Part shown: piece by piece, positions 1 to 10,101 of the stretch | How the letters are laid out: each line of letters opens with the position of its first letter | Position numbering within the stretch: the stretch's first letter is position 1 | Source of the DNA: Paragonimus westermani | Lineage: Eukaryota > Platyhelminthes > Trematoda > Plagiorchiida > Troglotrematidae | Assembly (NCBI GenBank): GCA_008508345.1 | Contig: QNGE01000421.1 | Coordinates: 186,001 to 250,000, forward strand | Length of the DNA: 64,000 nt | Direction: 5' to 3' | Notes under the pieces: generated by a model | What the model saw: only the letters and a program-made list of their open reading frames with translations | Told to the model about the DNA's origin: nothing | The model's database searches: none | Translations under genes and position numbers: made by a program

Positions 1-3000
1 GACAGTAGGTAACGTACAGAAAATTGTTTTGAATGAGTCCTGTTAATGCTATCTTGGATATCATCAAAACATACTTAACGTACAACGCATAAATTATTAG
101 GGTAGAGCGGAAACAAACGTTGCAGAATGTTTAAATTGAGATTTTATCATAATATACGACAAACCACGCATAAAGAAAGAAGTTAAACCTACACATACGA
201 GGTTGAAAATTTGTTTGATAAAGATATGTTTTCCGGTCACTTTTTAATACCAATACACCAGCTCCTCCCAAACGACAGGACAATCTGAAAACCTCAACCT
301 CCAACCTACGGAACTGTTCACTGATATATTTCTCTGAAATGTGATAAAGAAATAGAAAGCAGAATATATCATAGTCCATCAAACAAATTCCCCATGCAGT
401 ATTACTGCGTAATATGCATCTTCGTTTTGAAGTAGTATGCAGCAACTAGTACACTCGAACAGTAAAAGACATTGCAACACCAGGAAGACGGGAGGCCAGG
501 AACGCCCATCGAACACGCGTATACGTACTATGTGTGATGTGTTGCCAAGGCAAATGACTATGAACAGCTGCCCAACGGAGGTGAATACACGTCAGACACA
601 AGAATCGGAGTTCGTGTACACTGTTCTATTTTTCCATATAACTTTCAATGGATTACGTCCAACAAACAACTTCACTGACCAAGCGTGTTTTACAATCAGC
701 GAAATTGGTAGCGTGACAAACACGAAGATGAAGATACTGTAGCCACAGCCTTCAGAGACTGATACGTTCGAACCCTCCTTAAGAACCGCGCAGATGTGGG
801 AATGATGGTCGCAGTCGAAACTCACCGCAGAAAGTTAGTTAGTTCTTGGACGATGGTAAAGAACATGGTGAATGTAGCGTTGAACGCAACGCGGAGAGGC
901 CTTTTGAAGGAGACGCTGTTGACTGCGTTTCTACATCCGACCAGCCGCCAGGAGGCCATACAGCGGTCTAAGGCGGTCAAGCTCAGGCAAGAAGAGCTTC
1001 GCTACTATTCTGCAGTGGTCAATAGACAGGGCGTTAAGAAGACCAGATGGAAGGTCATGACTGCGTTTGTTGACGGGGCAGTTCAAGGAAGGTCTTCCGG
1101 TAGCTGTTCATGGTCAAGTGTGCAGATGATCTTTATTGAGCTTACAAATGTGACACGCTAGTTGAGAGTGATTTCCGTGACCTGAAGGGCTGCGTGCAGT
1201 AATGCGGACAAGGAGTCATCGGACGAGGTGCAGCAGGCAATGTGGCAGATGGTAGCAGACTGAGCTACAATGAGAACAGTATCATGGACAAAAGGTAGGC
1301 GAGGAAGATGCATCAATCTTGGATGTCTCCAATTTCTGCGTGACTAATAAAACTGTGTTACTACTGACGTCTTGTTAACCTCGAGAACTGCGTAAAGCGT
1401 TTTGTTACGGGAAATCACTGATGAACATGCATGACTGCCCGGTTTCACTCCTAAGTGGACCTACCTACCGTCAGCAAGAGGCGTTACCCCACTGTCGTTC
1501 TTAACAAACGGTTTTCTTCAATGTTCAGCCTTATTCCACGAAGACGAAATAACGATAATCCCCTGTCTGTGGGTAAATATCTATATTCACCTTCTTTGAT
1601 TACCGCCACATGCATTCCCAAATATAATTCAAAAGCGCATTTGTTTGTATTGAGTTTGTTGAAGATGTTAATGTGGAAATCAAAGTGACGAGTGCTCCTA
1701 TAAATTGTTATATCAAATAGTGATCAATTCCCGTCTGCCATTGACAAATATTCATAATGCTCAAATCATACTGTCTATTATAACCTCCAGTTGATTTGTG
1801 TTCGTCCAAGCAGTCCGTTGGTGATGGACTTACATGTCCTTGCGGGTTGGTGTTGCGGTACAAATAATTATAAGGACGAGAACGCGACTCCACCCAGATG
1901 TAGCCGTAGTCTGGCAATCGGGTGTAACGCTTATTTGACGTTGAACAAGAACCACCAAACTCAAGGTTTGCTCTATCTAAATCTCGTCAGTAATGTACGT
2001 GTTTCTCGAGAAAGGGATTTCAATTTCTGTCAGTATCATTGAACGAGCGAACGTAGCATGGTATTTTAAACGTAGATTTGGTCGCCATGTCAGTGGTGCA
2101 ATGCTGAAGACAAAAGCTCACTAAAAGCATGGTTCGAAACGCAAACTCCATCAAAAACTTTGCCTGAATCTAATGTGAGTTTTTGAATGCCGCTTGTCGT
2201 GAGGTTTATGTGATCGCGAGTATTGTGAAACTACTGACTTGAACAGCACAATGAAACTTTTGTTTGAGGTATATACTTGAAGTTAATGTATATTGTGGAG
2301 ACAAAATAAAGGGTAAAGAGTCAAGCAGCCTGAATTGCACACATGTTACACTGACACATTGGTATAAAATTTGCTGCGGAAAACCAAGTTTAGCATACAA
2401 AATACTCACCTGAATAGTCTGTGGATTCATTGTGGCTCCGAGAAACCATCGGTGTGCTAGGATGAAAAGATATATGCAACATACTGAGTATTATTCAGAC
2501 GGCATTTGAAGCGCTTAAACCATATAGTTTATCGCCACTTCAACGTCATGGTCTTCTGCACACAGATCCATGTAAAACGTGATTTATGCTTATCACCTTA
2601 ATGACAAACTCCTACAATCATAAACTGACAAGCTGACTAGTTGCTATTCTGACTCCGCTAAAACAAAAACCGTTGGCGTGTTTGAACTGGACAGCGACTG
2701 AAAGAAAGCTCTCTTCCTAACAGATTGATTTACTGCGTTGAAGTCCAGGTACTGTTCACAAATGTCTTGTCACTTTCTAAAATTAATTACGTGTGAGCCT
2801 TTTAAAATGAATTCTAATACTTTACCTCTGCTGGCAGATATTCTTGGGAAAAATTTATTACTGTTTACTGAAAATATCATTTTTACGATCTAAGAAGACA
2901 TTTTCACACTAATGATTTGCAAAGATTTATCTGCGGAAATTCACATACAAGCCCTACGTCGACGACACACTAACAATCGAATGATCCACACAGATAACAG

Positions 3001-3992
3001 TTAACCCGGTGTACCGTGTGGATAGTGATTGTCCTAATCTGGAGGTTAAGAGCGAATTTGTGTTAAACGAGTATCCATGATTTATAGACTTACTCACAGG
3101 ACGTAAGCCATGTTTGACCAGCAGTTTTCAAATAATCCATGTAGACCCGTCAACGTCTGAGTTTCAACAATTCCATTGCAACCCAGTATAAACGCTCACA
3201 AGTGATTACAGTACAGCAGTAACCATATATGTTCATAGAGGGCCATACTGTACGAAAAACGTCAGGCGAAGAGATGGTCACCATCTGAGAAAGTAAGGGT
3301 AACATGGGACTGCATTAAAAAGATGATTACAACGTGCGCTACAAAACGCGGAGAACAATACTTTCGATCGCATAAAAAAATACATCACTTAAAATCGGTG
3401 TAATCATTCGGACTTACAAACCTTCTGCATCCTTAATCAGAGAAAGACAGCTTATCGATCCCAACGTACACGGCATTTGTGCAGGTAACTGCGGAAAAAT
3501 CAACATGGACAGAACCAGGATCTGCTTAAACTTCAGAGCAGAGAAATCTTCGACTAAAAGGCTTCATAGATCTGTGTTAACGGAAAACCGTCCTGTTCTT
3601 GTCGGATTTAATCAACTAGCATCAGCACTTTGTTCGACCTGAAATAACCTGAACATATCGTGTTAACGATTCAACGTGTTCATTTCAAATCGTCACACAT
3701 GGGTGAGACAAAAAATCCTTGCTATTTGCTGAGTTGTATGTTATCAGTCTATCCAAGGTGTCCGTGAACCTGACTCATCAGTAACCTTACTGTACTCGAA
3801 AGAATTCTCATTCAACCCTATCCTGGTTGTTTGATTCTAGAATCCATTCATGTTGTTGTAACTTTAGTACCGATGCGATGACTATGTAATTCACGTTCGT
3901 GTGTTGTGCGTATCCGTGCAGTATAACTGTTTTGTTCAAACTTTTGAGAATGTCTGACTACTCATCAGTAATCTAAAATATCGCTTTGCAAG
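1..3992. other. Intergenic, no supported gene
   Basis: No gene, RNA or mobile element could be supported here. Open frames are short and resemble no family I recognise. The longest, at 796-1161 (+, 121 codons), lies in a somewhat GC-richer patch (about 760-1330). Its length is still within what chance gives in 64 kb, and it has neither a recognisable domain nor convincing splice sites. It could be an old transposon fragment. Confidence 0.5.
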
Positions 3993-4173
3993 TTTACTGA
4001 GTTCTGTGATCTCGACCAGTCTCGGAAGTCCTAATCGCGGGGTTATCGATTGGAGTTAACAAGCAGTAACTGTGTCTCCTCTCGAGACGATCGGGCAACC
4101 TGATCATTGCTCACAAGCGACGGTGTTTGGGCGTTCAGATTTGATAATTCGGTCGTGCCTAATGTGAGATCAA

Positions 4174-4227
4174 TGGCGCAGTGGTTAACACGGTTGCGTC
4201 ATGATTGGAATGTCCGGAGTTCACATC
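4174..4227 (+). promoter_or_regulatory. Internal Pol III-type promoter (A and B boxes)
   Basis: TGGCGCAGTGG at 4174-4184 matches the tRNA A-box pattern TRGYNNAGYGG. GTTCACATC at 4219-4227 resembles the B box GWTCRANNC with one deviation. The spacing of about 35 nt between boxes is typical of tRNA-derived SINEs. The copy at 13992-14372 keeps both boxes (TTGCGCAGTGG and GTTCATATC). In SINEs such a promoter drives RNA polymerase III transcription from inside the element. That use here is inferred. Confidence 0.6.
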
Positions 4228-4244
4228 TCGGCCGACCGTGGCAA

Positions 4245-4297
4245 GGATATGCACTACTGATGAGCTCTAATGAGAGCGAAACTCGAGTCTAGTGCTT
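4245..4297 (+). ncRNA. Hammerhead ribozyme, type I, core intact
   Basis: All expected parts are present in order. The stem I 5' strand is GCACTA (4251-4256), followed by the core CTGATGA (4257-4263). Stem II is GCTC (4264-4267) and GAGC (4274-4277) closed by the loop TAATGA. Core GAAA lies at 4278-4281. A stem III palindrome ACTCGAGT runs from 4281 to 4288, the cleavage-site nucleotide is C4289, and the stem I 3' strand TAGTGC (4290-4295) is a perfect complement of GCACTA. Cleavage would fall between 4289 and 4290. Upstream GGATAT and downstream TTCTTTT are candidates for the stem I loop that docks on loop II. Stem III has no loop, so a single copy can hardly form it. Two copies paired head to tail could, as reported for other short-stem-III hammerheads in retroelements. 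Activity is not proven. Confidence 0.85.
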
Positions 4298-4746
4298 CTT
4301 TTCGGAAGAGGCTGGCTGCAAAGTCTATCTGAATGCGAAGGCTGTGATCAAATGTGAGTGATTGTCAACTTGAAGTGAGAGTCCTCACATTCATCCCTCA
4401 GAACTCTTAGCTTATCTAGTACTTGCAGGTGATATAAAAGTTGCTCTTCGGTACTGGCAGGCTGTTTACAAATGTTCTGATGTATCAGTCTTCCACAAAC
4501 TCTACCATATGATGGAGCATCGCCTTAACGTATTGTGCACTACTTAGTTCGGGCATACTATTGAAGGTGTGGGGAGATTTCATTGTTATTGTACACATCA
4601 TCTAATTTTGAAACTGGTTCCGCAACGAGGTACTGAAAGTTGTGGAATTCATCCACTGGAACCAGCAACTATGTCTTTTACTCCTCAGTCGTTACAATAT
4701 AATACTATAGATGACGTAAATGGCGATATTTAGAACAAACTGCACA

Positions 4747-4815
4747 GAGATCGAAACCCGCGACCGAATTTTTTGCCGCCCGCTTCCTTGTCAGAGGCAT
4801 TAGCACTAGCAAACA
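4747..4815 (-). mobile_element. tRNA-derived SINE head, relic
   Basis: Read on the minus strand, a run containing GCTAGTGCTAATGCCTCTGAC (about 4815-4793) is followed by GGTCGCGGGTTTCGATCTC (about 4765-4747). The second part contains a B-box-like GGTTTCGATC and the first is a weaker A-box-like stretch. The spacing suits a tRNA-derived promoter. The family is unknown and the body of the element is not defined. It shows no similarity to the hammerhead family beyond the tRNA-like boxes. Confidence 0.35.
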
Positions 4816-7800
4816 CAAAATTTGCTTTGCGGGATGATGTCAACTGTACATTACCGCGTTATCCATCTCCAGGTGATGCTCAGATCCACAGCGATTTAGA
4901 CAGTCAGGAGGTGTTAACGCGGTAATATCTGCAATAAAGTAGTCTCACTTCTAATGGAGTTGTTACTGAGAAGCAGAATGATACGACGACTGTTTCCAAG
5001 TTTATAACCACAATAAATCATATCTCAAGTTCCAGCCATTCAACCGCATCCTTGTCAACGTCTGCTTACACATGAATTCGGCCATTAATTCAGTCGGAAT
5101 CAATCTGCTAGGTTCCTGCACGAGAGGACGAAATGATTTATCTCAAAATTACATTTAACCAGGCAAGATCCACTAGGTGAACTTCCAAACTGGGTCAAGT
5201 GACGAATTATCCCAAAAAATTTTGTATGCCTAGAATGCAGAAAATACTGTTGCAATATTTAATGTACTTTTCCATTTTCTACAAACCACCGACATTTTCT
5301 TGGTCACAAAATTCAAAATGACACAGAAACCATAACAGATTAACAAAAATGCACGAGGAAGCTGTTTGTAAATAGCTGGTGTTTTGTGCGTTAGTTCATA
5401 ATATTTCCAGTGAAGGATTCAAGGCAAATGTCGTCCAGTGATTTGCATCACACTATTTATGTGCTGGTCAAACACAACTGGCTCCTGTTGTTAACAATGG
5501 GTTGCTGATACTAAAGATGCCAATTTCAACGGATGCAAATGAATTTGCCATGTATTTGTCACGTCCAAAAAGGCTCGATACGTTAGGATAAAGAACCCAC
5601 TTGCTGACTATGGGACACAAAAAGACAACTGGAATGGGACGTTTACATAAAGAAAGTGGCTGTGTCCGATGAGCACCCGAGAATGCTATATTTAAGAGTG
5701 CATGGTAAATATAGCTTACTTTTAACAATCAATAACTTCTGTTTGATACAAAACATTTCCGTCGGTCAACCGTTTTTCTTGCAAGCCAAAAGGCATTCTA
5801 GCTGTCCATTTGATTATGCAGTTTGTAAATCATCCATTATGATTCTAGCATCAACTTTTGTGATTGCTTTAAAATCTGAAAAGTTGTTATTTCTCATGCA
5901 GTGGCGACGGTTTACCTCGTATGTCAGCGCATGATCAACCTGTATATTTTGTTGTGTACAATGGTTTCACTTCATGTTGATTCTTGAAATATTATATTAA
6001 GGTGTGGTATTTCGTCATTAAAAGTGTGTTGTACTATGGCGATGCTATTTTCGTGGATACTTTGCTGAGGCTGTTCAGTTATCTGCCTCGTAATCATTTT
6101 AAAATTAGAAATTTAACCGGAGGCAGCCTTTGGAAAATGAACGGATTTGATTTTCGTATAATAATTAGGCGGTATTTTTTGGATTTCGTCACTTCAGGTG
6201 CTGAACATAACTTGTAGATCAAGTCAAACTCGTGGTTTCGAGTACAAAATTCCCTAAGATTAGCACCGACAAATTCTTGTCTTCTTAAACTCTCAGGACA
6301 CAAGTGGGTTAGATGCAATTATAGAGAACTCAATAAGTCGATGCTCACCTCCGCTTCGTACGGACCCGAATCTGAAGCTATTGTTAAGCCACGCGCAGGA
6401 GAAGTGGTACGCAGTAATGCACAATTAAATGAATCGAAAATGTTCGCGTGAGGCACCATGAATAACAAAAGGTTACTGCGTGACAAAAAGTAAGGGATGC
6501 CTATTTTGTAATGCAACTTACAAGTAGCTTCCTAGGGAGTTTTGCCAATGCAAATACTCCTATTAAAACTAATACACCACAATAATATAACGTATGGTGA
6601 CTACCCATCAGTTCATGTTGAAACAAAGCAACTTTTAATATTCATGTCTGCCACATGCAGTGCTTAGACTATCTGAAATGTATCGCGTGAAATCGACTTA
6701 CCGACAGAAAATCTTGATTGCATACGTGATTAGGTTGCGAGCAGTTACAATGTAAAGTGTAGTAGCTCGAAAAGATCACTGTTCACCGATGGTTAATACA
6801 CATACATGGTGCGTCCTGATTTTGATACTATGTAACCCGTTTATAACGACCACCTTGCCGTACAACAACTTTGCGGTTATGTTGAGGAGCACCTGTAAAT
6901 TTTCTGGGGAGCACTTCACAAAACAAGTCAAAGTGATCATCCGGTTTGGCCGTATGCTAAACAGACCTTGTTTGTCATGATATTTATACATAATCTAGCA
7001 ATATGAACATTATTGATAAGTTGTCTTGGTAAACTAGTTAGGCTTATCAGATCTGTATTTCCTAATTTGAGGTCCATTCCACCATATTCGACAATGTCAC
7101 GTCACACACAAGTCAACCGGAGTCTTAATCACGGTTTCACGAGATCCTGCAATTATGAATTACAATAAGGACGAGATTGCGGCTAATACTTCAATTGAAA
7201 ACGAGGTGTCCAAAGAGAATAGTTAAAGTCAGAAGACAAGAGTAACTGAGAGTGGCAGTCAGATTACGTCAACCTCATCCTTGACCACTCGTCAGCAGTT
7301 ACCCATTCACCCGCTTGCTATCGCCTTAATCGTATATTCCTTATTGCTAGCAGATGCTATTGATAACTGAACTCTGTGTGATATAACTGCGAATTCTTTT
7401 ACAGAATAGACGATCGGTACTGAGTGATGACTATTATGAGCTTCCACCCACACGTGGTGTTTCGTCGTTCGGGATAAATTTGTGTGCGACAGTCAGATAG
7501 AAACGTCTTCATTTTTTGCTCGACTGAGCGACGTAACGATCATACCATTGAAATCAGTGCACATGTGGGTTAGCAGACAATAATCTTATGGGTTTATTAG
7601 TCGCAACCATGGTTTTGTGCACAATGACTGGGAAGGTTATGTTCACCGCATATGTGAGCACTGTAAAATAAACTCTTACATATTTTTCCACAAGACAACC
7701 AAATTGTTCGGTGTCGGAAGGTGGTCACCTTCAGAGGGGGTCGATATAAGGTAATACCATAACACTTAATAATACAGCGGTTTTTGTCCGACATTAGATA

Positions 7801-9660
7801 TATGCTGGCGACCAAATGCATCATATTCTCGGCTGTTTTGTGGTCGGTATGCCCTGTCACGTAAACATCGAGGCCTGACAAAACTAAAGGTATACAGATG
7901 ATGGTTTGTCTATAGCATTGCACACACCGCTCAAGCCAGTGCATTTCGGTGGAGCCAATTTATTTAAATGCACTGAAAAACCGTCATATTGGCCAGACTA
8001 TTGGAACTACCTTTGTCCACACGAACAACAGCATAGACTCGTACAATAAACACCTGTTTGTTCCAATGAATTCGATTTTATGAATAACTCCACTACCGCA
8101 TCCGTTCAGGTGACTCTGGACACAACTCTAACAAGCCCATCATACTGACTGTCAAGAATCATAATTTGCATGTCTTTTTAATGTGGACTAGGCGGACTAA
8201 TTAAACATGGAATCTCAAAAAATCTGTTGAAAATGCCCCTCTATGGAGAGTGGGGTTTAACAGATTCGGCTGTGAGGTACCGATTGCTAGAGTATCTGGC
8301 GATAGTGAATCATCTCTGACCCAGTCGACTTGTCTGCTTTGGTGGCAGTTAGGTTACTGCAACTGCAAATTTATCAACACTATCTTCGACCCAGAATGAG
8401 TAAATATTTCAGGAAGGTACTGCCGAACTATGAGATTTTGTGTTGAAGCCTAGGTTGTTCAACAGAAAAACTGTCACTTTCGGGGTGAGTTCATACTGGA
8501 TGAGCCCATTTTTTCAATTTCCTTCACCAGAAGATGTCCAGCCAGAGCATCAGTGACAGATAAGTTAGGGTTGTGTGAATCTCGATTAATCAGAGGTTGA
8601 CTGCCGTTTTTTACAGGTCACTTAAGCGATCAGCACGTAAAAGTGTATCCAGTTAACAGCTCACACCGTGCACATTATCTAGACAGGCGAGAACCGTTTA
8701 GCCGACTTGCACTGCCGCTAACTTCTAATTGCGCAGGCATAGGCTGCTTGAACTGAGCGCAGAAAAACAAGTTAAGTTGCTGCTGGGTTATTTTTGTCTC
8801 ATTTCCTTCACCCTACTCTAACTGCTTTAGTTACTTCCAGCTGTCTAGCAAAGGTAACATGTTTCCAATGTACAAGCGGGCCGACTACCCACAAATTGTC
8901 CTGGGGAAACAACTCATTCTGTTGTTAGTGTTGAGCAGCAGAACACGTCCCGAACAGGTTAAAACAACTCGCGACAGAACAATCCCAAACCGTTGATACT
9001 GATACTCGATACCCCTCATCATCGATTGTCAGACACCTCGTGATAACAGGTCCTCAGCTTGATCCACTTAGATCATTCAAAACATTGTTGCATCATCCGA
9101 ATCCGAAGCAACTGGCCTTTAGCGAGGCTACGTTGACCAGGACTCACTGGCCGGCGCCATATGCACAAAAGTGATCGAAACAATCCATAGAATTGGCGCG
9201 GTGGTGATAACACAACATGTGGCGCGACTTCATGTGTGTCCACACCCTGCCCACCTCAATTTGTCTGTTATATATAGTTTACATAATTTACGTTTGCAAC
9301 TGAAGACAGCAAACGGAATGCTAACGTATCGTAACACATGTCTTTTGCTAAAGCAGTGAAAAAACCTGTCATCTTGAACAACTCCACAGATCTAGGTTTG
9401 ATGGGACAGAGCCGTCAGCTCTTTAACTCAGGCTAGGCCTGTGGTTCATCTGAACCGGGTGCCTTGTGACTTTTCACAAACCTGTTCTTGAGTGACTTCT
9501 CTTTCCGAGGAAAAGATCAACAGGCCAATGGGCACAGACAGAGCTCGAAGGTCTATTCCGTCGAACTGCTGTTGGGAATGCCCAGCTTCTCAAGCGTCTT
9601 CACAGGTTATGAGTAAGCTCACCACTGGCTTCGAAAGTTACCTCTCTCACAGCTAGCTTC
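4816..9660. other. Intergenic, no supported gene
   Basis: I see no gene, RNA or recognisable transposon here. Open frames are all under about 115 codons and do not resemble known families. The last 250 bases begin a GC-richer patch (about 9400-10020) that may be an old repeat, but I could not assign it. Confidence 0.5.
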
Positions 9661-9731
9661 CTGCTACCAGTTGCCTGATTGAGATGGAAAAGATTTCATG
9701 AGTTCTCGGTAGCAGCGGCTTGTTCCATCTC
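9661..9731. other. Two interleaved inverted repeats (pseudoknot-like)
   Basis: CTGCTACC (9661-9668) is exactly complementary to GGTAGCAG (9708-9715). GAGATGGAA (9681-9689) is exactly complementary to TTCCATCTC (9723-9731). The two pairs overlap in the order a-b-a'-b', which is the topology of an H-type pseudoknot if the region is transcribed. It sits inside a GC-richer patch without a recognisable gene. Function unknown; chance is possible. Confidence 0.4.
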
Positions 9732-10068
9732 GGTAACTCGTTGTGCTCACCAGCCCTCGCGACCTTCAAGTAGATGCTTCCGGAGCTGCGAGCAAATATC
9801 CGTGCGGGCCGAGTTGTAATTACTCTTGGATGGATTATTCTGGCGAGATTCGAGAATTTCTAGTGATCGCTTAGAGATCCTGAGGTTAAAGGCCGAACAA
9901 ATAGCACCCCACGAAGTGGTACCGCACCAAAGCTTCGAATGTGCGGTAATGTCGTCTGGTGAGTGGGAAATTAAACTGAAGACAAGCCCGCATTGTTAAG
10001 CGTAGCGCGGCTTTGGTCTTGTTAGTTTAAATGCATCCATTCATGATTGACGGTAAAGTGGCCCTTTG

Positions 10069-10101
10069 ACAAAGTTAACACAAAGTTAACACAAAGTTAA
10101 C
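10069..10101. repeat. Tandem repeat, 11-bp unit x3
   Basis: Three exact head-to-tail copies of ACAAAGTTAAC are followed by a partial unit (ACA). This is a small minisatellite-like expansion with no associated gene. Confidence 0.9.

Larger units (their letters stand above)
3993..4374 (+). mobile_element. tRNA-like short retroelement with hammerhead ribozyme, copy 1 (full length)
   Basis: This is a non-coding element of about 382 bp. Its limits are defined by alignment with the inverted copy at 13992-14372, which is similar over the whole length. In order it holds a 5' module of about 175 bp, a tRNA-like stretch with A and B boxes (4174-4227), a hammerhead ribozyme (4245-4297) and a 3' tail ending near CAACTTGAA. 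The combination of an internal Pol III promoter and a hammerhead is that of the SM-alpha elements of schistosomes. The sequence is not obviously the same, so this is probably a related family in another flatworm. No clear target-site duplication is visible around this copy. A 61-codon open frame inside it (4107-4292) is not a gene. It is the best preserved of the four copies found in the window. Confidence 0.8.

Noticed and set aside
796..1161. 121-codon open frame (+) in a GC-richer patch
   Set aside because: No recognisable domain and no convincing splice sites; several frames of 120-130 codons are expected by chance in a window of this size and composition.
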